From NCBI RefSeq assembly GCF_015234515.1, contig NZ_JADGMY010000014.1:99246-163245 (forward strand): 64,000 bases of DNA, in the 5' to 3' direction. Shown in pieces: positions 1-7,656 of the stretch (its first letter is position 1; each line of letters begins with the position of its first letter). The translations under genes were made by a program, and so were the position numbers. This DNA comes from Cellulomonas sp. GTDB lineage: Bacteria > Actinomycetota > Actinomycetes > Actinomycetales > Cellulomonadaceae. Below the pieces are notes generated by a model. It did no database searches, was not told the origin of the DNA, and saw only the letters and a list, made by a program, of their open reading frames with translations.

Positions 1-69
1 GCGTCATGGCCGCACGCTAGGGGCGGGACGCGCCGCGCGGGCCGGAACACCGGGATCGTGACCGCCTCG

Positions 70-987
70 TCACCGGATCGCGCCCGCTCCGAGGCCCGGC
101 TCACCCGTCCGGCCCTGGACGGGGCCCGCACCGGTCGCGCCGTCCCGGGGTTGTCGGGTGTCCGCATACCCCACCGCCGACCACAGGTGCGTCGCGGCGA
201 ACGCGCGCCACGGCGACCACGCGCGGCCGGCGGCCGCGACCTCGCGCGCGTCGGGCACGTCCAGCGCGCGGCGCAGGACCAGGTCTCCCCAGGGGAAGGC
301 GTCGCGGTCCCCGAGCGCGCGCAGCGCGACGACGTCCGCCGTCCACGGGCCGATGCCCGGGATCGCCAGCAGCTCCGCCCGGACCTCGCCGAGGGGTGCG
401 CCAGGGGCCAGGACGAGGCCTTGCGCGCACCGGACGGCGAGCGCGTGGACGGCGCGTGCTCGGACGTGCGGCACCCGGAGCACCGCCTGCAGCGCCACGG
501 GGTCGGCTGCGGCGAGGTCGTCGGGGCGCGGGAACGCCGTCAGTCCCGAGACGTGCGGCCGGCCGTAGGCGGCGGCGAGCCGGCCCCCGGTCGTGCGCCC
601 AGCGCGCAGGGACACCTGCTGGGTGAGCACCGCCTGCACGGCCGCCTCGAAGCCGTCGGGGTGGCCGGGGACGCGCAGGTGCGGGCGGGCCGTGAGCAGC
701 GGACCCAGCACGGCGTCGTCGCCGAGCGCCTCGTGCACCGGGGAGAGGTCGTCGTCGAGGCCGAACCACCGCGCGGCCAGGTGGTCGCCGGCCTGTGGCC
801 GGCCGGGTCCGTCGAGGTGCACCTCGACCCCGGCGGTCGTCAGACGGGCGGTGACGGGCACCGGACCCGCGCCGAGGTCCACGAGGCGCCGCACCGTGCC
901 CGCGGCCACGTCGACCTCCTCGACGCCGGGCACGGCGCGCGCCGCGATCGACGCGAGGGCTGGTCCGGGCTCCAGGGGCATGCGCAC
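70..987 (-). CDS. alkA: DNA-3-methyladenine glycosylase II (AlkA-type, HhH-GPD)
   Basis: Base-excision repair glycosylase that removes alkylated purines. The 305-residue protein has an AlkA N-terminal domain (about 1-95) and then the helix-hairpin-helix glycosylase fold: LTQQVSLRAG near 121-130, the hairpin GIGPWTA at 211-217, and the catalytic aspartate in WGDLVL (Asp-235). It lacks the Ada-type DNA-binding/methyltransferase domains fused to AlkA in many actinobacteria; an in-frame TAG 12 bases upstream of the GTG rules out a longer form. The hexamer TAGCGT (994-999, minus strand) ends 6 bases before the start, suggesting a leaderless transcript. Another alkylation-repair gene (ogt) lies about 1.1 kb away on the other strand. 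Confidence 0.9.
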   Translation of the reverse strand: MRMPLEPGPALASIAARAVPGVEEVDVAAGTVRRLVDLGAGPVPVTARLTTAGVEVHLDGPGRPQAGDHLAARWFGLDDDLSPVHEALGDDAVLGPLLTARPHLRVPGHPDGFEAAVQAVLTQQVSLRAGRTTGGRLAAAYGRPHVSGLTAFPRPDDLAAADPVALQAVLRVPHVRARAVHALAVRCAQGLVLAPGAPLGEVRAELLAIPGIGPWTADVVALRALGDRDAFPWGDLVLRRALDVPDAREVAAAGRAWSPWRAFAATHLWSAVGYADTRQPRDGATGAGPVQGRTGEPGLGAGAIR

Positions 988-1435
988 GACGACACGCTAG
1001 CTGCGGGCCCTTGGTCGGCCCCGGCGTCTCTGCCTGCCGAAACGCGACGGCAAAGTCCTGGTCGCGAACTGGTCGCATGTTCGAGATGCGGAGGTCACGT
1101 GGGAGTGCCATCCTCTGGGAACAGTCGATCGCGGTACCACCGCGACCGGCCGTCTGCGGGTCCGACACCCACGTCATTCCGCACGTAGCAAGGGTCCGGC
1201 GAGAGCCGGGCCGGCCCCCCGGGGTCAGAGAGACCGCCACGCCTCGTGCCGGCGAGACGGCTCTCCCGCCAGGTCCCGCTCCCTGCGCCAGGGGGCGGGA
1301 CCGGTCGTGTCGGGACGGCTGCGCGACCTGTGCCCCCGGGTGGGTGCCCGACGTCCTCCCGTGGGGGGACAGGCCGGTCCCGCAGGCCGTCCGCGGACCG
1401 ATGCGCACCGGGCCGCCGGACGCCAGGATCGTGGC
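988..1435. other. Gene-free 448-base spacer between divergent genes
   Basis: No convincing gene lies here. It holds the putative leaderless promoters of alkA (minus) and of the membrane-protein gene (plus) at its edges. Inside I see an inverted repeat CGAAC-N9-GTTCG (1065-1083), which resembles an SOS box but has the wrong spacing, and a palindrome CGCGGT-ACC-ACCGCG around 1130-1144. Reading frames that cross the spacer have no start signal or family resemblance. Confidence 0.6.
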
Positions 1436-2080
1436 ATGGCGGTCTGCGACACCCTGGACGACCGGCCCGTCACCGTGGCCGGCCCGGCGGGAACCCGCGT
1501 GCTGGCGCTGGCGGTCGTCGCCGGGCTCGTGTCGGGTGTGCTCACGTCGTTCGGGCAGGCGGTCCTGCCGGGGCCCCTCGCGGGCCTGGCGAACGCGGTC
1601 GCACCGTGGCTCGTCGTGCCGTTCGCGGTCGGTGCCCTCACGCGGCGCTGGGCGTGGGCGCTCGTGGCGGGAGCCGTCGCGTGCCTGGGCCAGGTCGTCG
1701 GCTACTACGTGACGGCGGACCTGCGCGGCTTCCCGGTCGGCACGACGCGGGCCCTGTGCTGGCTGCTGGCGGGGCTGCCGGGCGGGGTCGTCGCCGGGGT
1801 CGCGGGGTGGTCGTGGTGGCGCTCCGGGCGTGGTGCCGCGTCCGTGTGGTCCGGGCGGGAGCGCGGGCTGGGCGGCGCCGTGCTCGTCGCGGTCTGGCTG
1901 GCGGAGGCGATCGTGACGTACGCGATCGGGCTGCGGTACCCGGGCCACGCGCTCGTGTTCGCCGGGGTCGCGGTCGTCGTGCTCAGCCTGCTCGGGCTGC
2001 GCGGACGGCAGCACGGGGCGGTGGCGCGGTGGCTGGGGCCGGTCGCCGTGCTCGGGTGCGTGGGCTTCGGAGCGCTGTAG
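1436..2080 (+). CDS. Small polytopic membrane protein (DUF6518-like)
   Basis: A 214-residue protein made almost entirely of hydrophobic helices, about six membrane spans, with short charged loops such as TRRW near 60. It resembles uncharacterised actinobacterial membrane proteins that I recall as DUF6518; that family name is from memory. No catalytic motif is visible. I chose the ATG at 1436 rather than an upstream in-frame codon because the upstream extension is Arg/Pro-rich and non-hydrophobic, and because CAGGAT (1424-1429) ends 6 bases before this ATG. Function unknown. Confidence 0.7.
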   Translation: MAVCDTLDDRPVTVAGPAGTRVLALAVVAGLVSGVLTSFGQAVLPGPLAGLANAVAPWLVVPFAVGALTRRWAWALVAGAVACLGQVVGYYVTADLRGFPVGTTRALCWLLAGLPGGVVAGVAGWSWWRSGRGAASVWSGRERGLGGAVLVAVWLAEAIVTYAIGLRYPGHALVFAGVAVVVLSLLGLRGRQHGAVARWLGPVAVLGCVGFGAL

Positions 2081-2122
2081 CGGGGCCCCCGCGTGTCGGT
2101 GGTCCGCGGCAGGATGGCGTCC

Positions 2123-2638
2123 GTGACGACGTACGCGGTGGTGCCCGCACCGTTCGGGCCGGTGGCCGTCGGGGTGACGGACGGCGCGCTGACGGACGTG
2201 CGGTTCCCGCACGCGGACGGCTCCGCGGCCACCGACGGCCTGGGGGAGCGCGTCGACCCGGCGGACGACCCCGTGCTGGCCGGCGCGGTGCACCAGCTCG
2301 CCGCGTACCTCGCGGGTGAGCTCCGGGAGTTCGACCTGCCGCTGCGCTACCGCGGCAGCGCCTTCCAGCAGCGCGTGTGGGAGGGTCTGCGCGCCGTCCC
2401 GTACGGCACGACGACGACGTACGGCGCCCTCGCGACGTCGCTCGGGCTCGACCCGCGGACGACGGCACGCGCGGTCGGTGCCGCGAACGGCGCGAACCGG
2501 CTGCCGATCGTCGTGCCGTGCCACCGCGTGATCGGCGCGGACGGCACGCTCACCGGGTTCTCGGGAGGCGTCGAGCGCAAGCGCGTGCTGCTCGCGCTGG
2601 AGGCGCGTGTCGCGTCGGGCACCGGCACGCTGTTCTGA
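2123..2638 (+). CDS. ogt: Methylated-DNA--protein-cysteine methyltransferase
   Basis: Suicide repair enzyme that transfers the alkyl group from O6-alkylguanine to its own cysteine. The 171-residue protein shows the full motif set: VPYGTTTTYGALA near 92-104, RAVGAANGANR at about 116-126, and the acceptor PCHRV at 132-136 with Cys-133, followed by GFSGGVERKRVLL. Its size matches stand-alone Ogt proteins, with no Ada fusion. The start could be an upstream GTG (2093) or ATG (2114). GTG 2123 is preferred because CAGGAT (2110-2115) lies 7 bases before it and the extra N-terminal residues are not family-like. Confidence 0.93.
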   Translation: MTTYAVVPAPFGPVAVGVTDGALTDVRFPHADGSAATDGLGERVDPADDPVLAGAVHQLAAYLAGELREFDLPLRYRGSAFQQRVWEGLRAVPYGTTTTYGALATSLGLDPRTTARAVGAANGANRLPIVVPCHRVIGADGTLTGFSGGVERKRVLLALEARVASGTGTLF

Positions 2639-2677
2639 GCAGCGGACGAGGCCGTGCCGATCGACCGGAGGACGCAG

Positions 2678-3211
2678 ATGACCGTGATGGTGGCGCTGCT
2701 GCGCGGCGTGAACGTGGGTGGCGCCACCCGCGTCCCGATGGCCGACCTGCGACGCGTCGTCACGGACGCCGGCTACGGCGCCGTGCGCACCTACGTCAAC
2801 AGCGGCAACGTGCTCCTGACGGCGGGCGGCACGGACACCGAGGAGGTCGCGGCGGTGCTGCGCGCGGCGTTCGCCGAGGCATTCGACCTCGGCCCCGACG
2901 TGGTCGTCCGCACGCGGCAGGAGCTGCACGCCGTCGTCGGCGCCAACCCGTTCCTCGACCGCGACGACGACCCGACGCACCACCACGTCGTGTTCCTGCC
3001 CGGCACGCAGGTCGCGCGGGTCCCGGAGGTCGAGGTCACGGGACCCGAGGACCTGGCTGCCGTCGGCCGCGAGCTCTACCTGTACCTGCCGCACGGCATC
3101 GGCCGCAGCGAGCTCGCGGCGCGCCTCTCGCGCCGCGGCGGCCCGCGCGGCACGGCGCGCAACTGGCGCACCGTGACCACGCTGGCGCGGATGGCGGACG
3201 AGACGTCCTGA
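2678..3211 (+). CDS. DUF1697 family protein
   Basis: A 177-residue protein that begins with the hallmark ALLRGVNVGG segment and has TYVNSGNVLL near 40-50, both typical of the DUF1697 family found across bacteria. No enzymatic role is established for the family. A clear Shine-Dalgarno GGAGG (2667-2671) sets the ATG at 2678. The gene follows ogt by 39 bases in the same direction and may be co-transcribed. Its stop lies only 6 bases from the stop of the convergent repeat-protein gene, leaving no room for a separate terminator. Confidence 0.88.
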   Translation: MTVMVALLRGVNVGGATRVPMADLRRVVTDAGYGAVRTYVNSGNVLLTAGGTDTEEVAAVLRAAFAEAFDLGPDVVVRTRQELHAVVGANPFLDRDDDPTHHHVVFLPGTQVARVPEVEVTGPEDLAAVGRELYLYLPHGIGRSELAARLSRRGGPRGTARNWRTVTTLARMADETS

Positions 3212-3217
3212 CGCCGC

Positions 3218-3949
3218 TCAGCCCTGGCCGCCGACAGGACCCGACGGCGGCAGCGGCAGCGCCTGACCCTGGTGGACCGCCGCCGCCGCGCGTGCCTTGG
3301 CCTCGCTCACGTCGACGCCCCACAGCTCGGCCAGCGCGAGCGCGTCCTCCCACACGTAGCCCGCGGCCCACAGGGCCTCCAGCCGGGCGCCGGGCGTGTC
3401 CGTCGTCATCGAGCCGGGCGCGACGGGCGGCGCCAGCCCGTCGAGCAGCATCTGCCCGGCACGCGCCTTGGTCTGCGTCGTGTCCGTGCCCCACAGCTCC
3501 TCGAGCGCGGTGACGTCCTCGATCTCGAACCCCGCACCCCACAGAGCGTCGTGCTGCTCGCGCGTGTAGCCGTCCGGCATGACGCTCCACTCGAGGCCGA
3601 CGGCCCGGACGACGTTCTCGACCGTCTGGGCCATGGGCGAGTACGGGTTCGCCGCTGCAGCGGCGCCGGCGCCGGTGACGGCCAGGGTCGACGTGACCAC
3701 CCCGACGGCGGCGATGCGCGCACCCCGGCTGGACCTCAGACGGGCGGCCGCACGGTGCGACGCCGGTTGCGCGGCCAGGCGTGCCTCGACGCGCGCCGCC
3801 ACCTCGGCGGCGTCGGGCGCCGACGCGTCGTGGGAGCGCAGCGACCGGGCGATGCGCTCCGCCAGGAGGTCCCGGTGGGGGTCGTCGGTCGTCCGCGACG
3901 GCCCGTCGCCGTCGCGGGCGCCGGGGACTGCTCGCAGGTGCTCGGTCAT
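3218..3949 (-). CDS. Membrane protein with anti-sigma-like tail and two LW-AGY...KARAGQ repeats
   Basis: A 243-residue protein with a charged cytoplasmic N-terminus (1-77, including an Ala/Arg/Glu-rich helical stretch at 30-60), one transmembrane segment (about 79-99), and an exported C-terminus with two ~45-residue repeats (128-175 and 189-232). The repeat core is LW-AGY/F-x2-ED-x4-L-x2-LW-x-D-x4-KARA. I do not recognise a named domain in the repeat. The start codon overlaps the sigma-factor stop (TGATG), so the two are probably translationally coupled. One-span topology directly downstream of an ECF sigma factor suggests an anti-sigma factor, but no zinc-binding HxxxCxxC motif is present. 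From the membrane segment onward it is paralogous to the secreted protein at the head of the operon. Confidence 0.75.
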   Translation of the reverse strand: MTEHLRAVPGARDGDGPSRTTDDPHRDLLAERIARSLRSHDASAPDAAEVAARVEARLAAQPASHRAAARLRSSRGARIAAVGVVTSTLAVTGAGAAAAANPYSPMAQTVENVVRAVGLEWSVMPDGYTREQHDALWGAGFEIEDVTALEELWGTDTTQTKARAGQMLLDGLAPPVAPGSMTTDTPGARLEALWAAGYVWEDALALAELWGVDVSEAKARAAAAVHQGQALPLPPSGPVGGQG

Positions 3950-4542
3950 CAGGACTCCGTGGTGAGGTCGGCGACCCGCAGCGTGGCGAGCGCGCGGGAC
4001 GCGTGGGAGCGGACGGTCGCGGCAGAGGTCCCCAGGACCTGGGCGATCTCCGGGTCGGCGAGGCCCTCGTAGTACCTCAGCACCAGGACGGTGCGTTGGC
4101 GCGGGGGCAGCTCGGACAGCCGCCGCCACAGGGCGTCGTCCTCGACGACGCGGTGCGCGTGGTCGTGCGCGGGGTCGGCGTGCGCCGCGAGCACGTCGTC
4201 GCTCGACGGGTGCACGGTGCGCACGTGCCAGCGCCGCCGCCACGACCGGTGCTCGTTGGTGACCATGCGGCGCAGGTACAGGTCGGGCCGTTCCATGAGC
4301 CCGATGCGGGTCCAGCGCACGTGCGCCCGCAGCAGGACCTCCTGCACGAGGTCGGCCGCGGTGTGCCCGTCGCCGGTCAGCACCGTGGCGTACCGCAGCA
4401 GCCCGGGCAGGTGGGCCCGCACCACCTCGTCGAGGTGGTGCTCCGGTGTGCCGCTCGCGACCGAGCCGGTCGCGGCGTGCAGCGGCCGGACCACCGGGAC
4501 CGCGGCGCTGTCGGGGCGGGCCGTCTGGGTCCACACGCTCAT
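3949..4542 (-). CDS. ECF RNA polymerase sigma factor, SigE (Streptomyces) family
   Basis: A 197-residue sigma factor. Region 2 (about 38-100) reads HLPGLLRYATVLTGDGHTA then ADLVQEVLLRAHVRW; region 4 (about 137-190) has LPPRQRTVLVLRYYEGLADP and the helix-turn-helix AQVLGTSAATVRSHASRAL. This pattern matches the SigE-fam_strep group of ECF factors. It would direct RNA polymerase to a small regulon, possibly including its own operon. Its start overlaps the amidoligase stop by 4 bases (ATGA), and its stop overlaps the downstream membrane-protein start, so sigma factor and putative regulator are coupled. Confidence 0.92.
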   Translation of the reverse strand: MSVWTQTARPDSAAVPVVRPLHAATGSVASGTPEHHLDEVVRAHLPGLLRYATVLTGDGHTAADLVQEVLLRAHVRWTRIGLMERPDLYLRRMVTNEHRSWRRRWHVRTVHPSSDDVLAAHADPAHDHAHRVVEDDALWRRLSELPPRQRTVLVLRYYEGLADPEIAQVLGTSAATVRSHASRALATLRVADLTTES

Positions 4543-5684
4543 CGCGTCACCTCCCGGCGCCCGTCGGCGAGCGCGTCGAGCGCCCCCGTCGGGTCGTGGA
4601 CGGCGTCGGCGCCGGGTGGGGGCACGGGGCGCGCGTCGAGGCACCGCAGCAGCAGCCGCTCGACCACGCGCGCCCGGCGGACCACGTCGTGACCGTCGAT
4701 GGAGCCGGGCAGCACCCGCACCTCGACCGTGTCGCGCAGGGGCCGCGGGCTGACGAGCTGCGTGAGGTTGACGTCGGCGTACTTGGTCAGCCCGACCGTG
4801 TGCGCGTCGCGCTGCAGCCGCGCCCAGCCCTCGGGCGTCGGGGGGTGGTCGCGCTCGACGAGGTCGACGAGTGCTCCGGGCAGCGGTGCCAGCCGGCGGC
4901 ACGCGGGGTTGGTGCCCAGCGCCTCCCACAAGGGCTCCCGCCAGTGCGCGAACAGCCGCACGAGGTTCGCGAACGCCGCCGGGTCCCGGAAGGGCCCGCC
5001 GTCGACGTGCACGTGCACCGCGGCCTCGTGCGGCACGGTGAACCCCAGGTCGCGGGCTGGGGCCAGGAGGTTCTCCAGCGCCCGGGCGTGGGCGCGCTCG
5101 AGCGGCGGCGTCACGACCTCGCACGGCCGCTCACGTCCCGGGGGCAGGGCCATCGCGACCGCGATGCTCGCGCCCGTCGCGTCGTTGACGCGCGCGGCAC
5201 CGGGGAACGCCTCGACCGTGGCACCGAACAGGTCGGCGACAGGCCGCAGGACCTCCGCGAGCGGCGCGTCCGGGTCCGCGTGCCGTTCGACGAGGCGCAG
5301 GAGGCGCGGGTCGTCGCACAGCACCCGGTACCACCCCCGGTGCCCGGGCAGGTCACGCCTGCCGGGCACCGGGGCGAGGTCCGCCTCGATGGTGACGTCG
5401 TCGACGAGCCGGGCCAGCGGCCGGCCGCGCCCGTCGACGACGTCGAAGGCGGGGGACAGGTGGCGGAAGACGCCGACGCCCGGCACGGCCGACGGCTCGC
5501 TGTCGGTGTGGAAGGACCGTCGCACCGCACCGCCGCTGCGGGCGGCGAGGACGTCCGCGAGGGCCTGCCGGTCGGACCCCACGGGTGCGAGCAGCTCGAT
5601 CTCGACGCCGGTGCGCAGCGTCAGGCCGTCCGTCTCGATGGTCGTCTCCTCGCGGTGCAGGTGGTCCAGCATGCCGGACGTCAT
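4539..5684 (-). CDS. Putative amidoligase (glutamine synthetase/GCS-fold carboxylate-amine ligase)
   Basis: A 381-residue protein with the diagnostic pattern of the amidoligase_2 family: GVEIELLAP at 26-34 (metal/ATP-binding glutamates), HVHVDGG at 224-230, KYADVNL at 301-307 and TVEVRVLPGSID at 319-330. Such enzymes are predicted to join a carboxylate to an amine with ATP, tagging peptides or proteins or building small peptides; no substrate can be read from the sequence. It starts 4 bases after the upstream secreted-protein gene and overlaps the sigma-factor gene by 4 bases, so it belongs to the operon. An amidoligase next to an ECF sigma factor and repeat proteins is an uncommon context. 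Confidence 0.8.
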   Translation of the reverse strand: MTSGMLDHLHREETTIETDGLTLRTGVEIELLAPVGSDRQALADVLAARSGGAVRRSFHTDSEPSAVPGVGVFRHLSPAFDVVDGRGRPLARLVDDVTIEADLAPVPGRRDLPGHRGWYRVLCDDPRLLRLVERHADPDAPLAEVLRPVADLFGATVEAFPGAARVNDATGASIAVAMALPPGRERPCEVVTPPLERAHARALENLLAPARDLGFTVPHEAAVHVHVDGGPFRDPAAFANLVRLFAHWREPLWEALGTNPACRRLAPLPGALVDLVERDHPPTPEGWARLQRDAHTVGLTKYADVNLTQLVSPRPLRDTVEVRVLPGSIDGHDVVRRARVVERLLLRCLDARPVPPPGADAVHDPTGALDALADGRREVTR

Positions 5685-5688
5685 CGGG

Positions 5689-6240
5689 TCAGGACCCCGA
5701 GGTCGCGGTGCCGCTCGGCGCGACGGGCAGCGTCTGCCCGTCGACGAGCGCCTGGCCGGCCCGCGCCTTGGTCTCGGCGTCGTCCGTGCTCCACAGGGCC
5801 GAGAGCTTCTCGACGTCCTCGTACGTGTACCCGGCCGACCACAGCGCGTCGAACGCGACGGACGTGGCGTCGGCACCGGCCTCGGGGTAGGTGCCCGGTG
5901 TGATCGGCAGGGTCTGCCCGTCGGCGAGCAGCTGCCCGGCACGGGCCTTCGTCTCGATCATGTCCAGGTCCCACAGCTCGGAGAGGTGCTGCGCGTCGCC
6001 CCACGTGTAGCCGGCGTCCCAGAAGGCGGCGTACTGGTCGGGCGTGTACCCCTGCGGCATGCCCTGCCACTCGATGCCGACGCTCTGCAGCGCGCCCGAC
6101 ACCGTGCGCGAGACGGCCGACTCGGGTGCGACGGCCAGGGCGCCTCCCGCGCAGGCGACGGACATGCCCGCGGTGAGGGCGCCGACGGCCACGAGCCGGC
6201 GACGGCGTCGGGCGGGGCTCGGGGTGGGGGTCGGGTTCAT
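5689..6240 (-). CDS. Secreted protein with two LW-AGY...KARAGQ repeats
   Basis: A 183-residue exported protein. An arginine-rich N-terminus (11-15) is followed by a hydrophobic signal sequence (about 16-38). The mature part has two tandem repeats (about 65-112 and 128-172, offset exactly 60 residues) sharing AGYT-x2-D-x3-LS-x-LW and ETKARAGQ, each closing with DGQTLP. The second protein of this family is the last gene of the operon. The start is fixed by a strong GGAGGAG just upstream of the ATG. It is the first gene of a four-gene operon. The repeats probably form short helical hairpins; function unknown. Confidence 0.78.
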   Translation of the reverse strand: MNPTPTPSPARRRRRLVAVGALTAGMSVACAGGALAVAPESAVSRTVSGALQSVGIEWQGMPQGYTPDQYAAFWDAGYTWGDAQHLSELWDLDMIETKARAGQLLADGQTLPITPGTYPEAGADATSVAFDALWSAGYTYEDVEKLSALWSTDDAETKARAGQALVDGQTLPVAPSGTATSGS

Positions 6241-6431
6241 GGTGGCTCCTCCAGGTTCGGTGACTGCGTGCACCGTGGAAACGCGGCTCGCGTCCCGGAT
6301 GTGGAGCGGTCGCGTGAAGTGCTCGCCCCGCGGACGTCCCGGCGGCGCGCGGCGCCACCTGCGGATGCGAGCCGGGCGGACCGGTGCGACGGTGGCTGAC
6401 GACCTGGACGAGCGAAGAGGACGGTGGGCCG

Positions 6432-7628
6432 GTGCGGGCACTGACGTGGCAGGGACGCGAGCAGGTGCGGGTCGAGGACGTCCCCGACCCCCGGGTTCAG
6501 GAGCCGACCGACGCGGTGATCCGTGTGACGTCGACGGCGGTGTGCGGCTCGGACCTGCACCTGTACTCGGTCCTCGGAGCGTTCCTGAAGCCGGGTGACG
6601 TCCTGGGCCACGAGGCGATGGGCGTGGTCGAGGAGGTGGGCCCGGAGGCCGCTCGGCGCCTGAAGGTCGGCGACCGGGTCGTCGTCCCGTTCGGCATCGC
6701 GTGCGGCACCTGCCACATGTGCGCGCTGGGCCTGCAGAGCCAGTGCGAGACCACGCAGGTGCGGGGCGCCGGCAAGGGGGCGGCGCTGTTCGGGTACACC
6801 TCCCTCTACGGCAGCGTGCCGGGCGGGCAGGCGCAGTACCTGCGCGTGCCGCAGGCGCAGTACGGGCCCGTCGTCGTGCCCGACGACGGGCGGCCCGACG
6901 AGACGTACCTCTACCTCTCCGACGTCCTGCCCACCGCGTGGCAGGCCGTCGCCTACGCGGACGTGCCGCCGGGCGGCACGGTCGCGGTCGTCGGGCTGGG
7001 TCCCATCGGCCAGATGGCCGCGCGCATCGCGCTGCACCGCGGGGCCGAGCGCGTCATCGGGATCGACATCGTCGCCGAGCGGCTGCTCATGGCGTCGCGC
7101 CACGGCGTCGAGGTCCTCGATGCAGCCCGCACGGACGACGTCGTCGGCGCGGTGCGGGACCGCACGCACGGCCGGGGGGCGGACGCCGTCGTGGAGGCCG
7201 TCGGCATGGAGGCGCACGGCTCGCCGCTCGCGGCCGCGGGTCAGCGCGCCGCAGCCTTCCTGCCGGACACCCTGGCGCGCCCGCTCATCGAGAGGGCGGC
7301 CGTGGACCGCATGGCGGCGCTGCACACCGCGATCGGGGTCGCGCGCCGTGGCGCGACGGTGTCGGTCGTCGGTGTGTACGGCGGCGCGCTGGACCCGATC
7401 CCGATGATGGACGTGTTCGACCGCCAGCTCACCCTCCGCTTCGGGCAGGCCAACGTGCGGCGCTGGTACGACGACCTGCTGCCGCTCGTGGCCGACCCGT
7501 CCGACCCCCTCGCGGTCGCGGACCTGCGCACGCACCGCGTGCCGCTCGAGCAGGCTCCCCAGGCGTACGACGTGTTCCAGCGCAAGGCCGACGGCTGCAT
7601 CAAGGTCGTCCTCGACCCGTCGTCGTGA
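6432..7628 (+). CDS. Zinc-dependent alcohol dehydrogenase (glutathione-independent formaldehyde dehydrogenase-like)
   Basis: A medium-chain dehydrogenase of 398 residues. The catalytic zinc ligands are Cys-38 (VCGSD), His-60 and Glu-61 (GHE); the structural zinc cluster is Cys-91, 94, 97 and 105. The NAD(P)-binding GLGPIG lies near 190. The long insert around 265-300 and the overall layout resemble the formaldehyde/aldehyde-dismutase branch, but the substrate cannot be read from sequence. GTG 6432 follows AGAGGA at 6415-6420. The gene is divergent from the sigma-factor operon and is followed by an epimerase gene 28 bases downstream, probably co-transcribed. Confidence 0.87.
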   Translation: MRALTWQGREQVRVEDVPDPRVQEPTDAVIRVTSTAVCGSDLHLYSVLGAFLKPGDVLGHEAMGVVEEVGPEAARRLKVGDRVVVPFGIACGTCHMCALGLQSQCETTQVRGAGKGAALFGYTSLYGSVPGGQAQYLRVPQAQYGPVVVPDDGRPDETYLYLSDVLPTAWQAVAYADVPPGGTVAVVGLGPIGQMAARIALHRGAERVIGIDIVAERLLMASRHGVEVLDAARTDDVVGAVRDRTHGRGADAVVEAVGMEAHGSPLAAAGQRAAAFLPDTLARPLIERAAVDRMAALHTAIGVARRGATVSVVGVYGGALDPIPMMDVFDRQLTLRFGQANVRRWYDDLLPLVADPSDPLAVADLRTHRVPLEQAPQAYDVFQRKADGCIKVVLDPSS

Positions 7629-7656
7629 GCGACGCAGCACCCTGCGGGAGGTACCC

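Noticed and set aside
1065..1083. Possible LexA/SOS box near alkA
   Set aside because: CGAAC and GTTCG arms are separated by 9 bases, whereas the actinobacterial LexA box needs GAAC-N4-GTTC.
1125..1144. T-box-like GGTGGTACCGCG on the minus strand upstream of alkA
   Set aside because: The match is part of a simple palindrome (CGCGGT-NNN-ACCGCG). No stem I, specifier loop or matching terminator/sequestrator is evident, and alkA is not an amino-acid gene.
101..3094. A 997-codon open frame on the minus strand
   Set aside because: It runs opposite ogt, the DUF1697 gene and the membrane-protein gene and overlaps alkA in another frame. Composition is His/Arg-rich shadow sequence without recognisable motifs.
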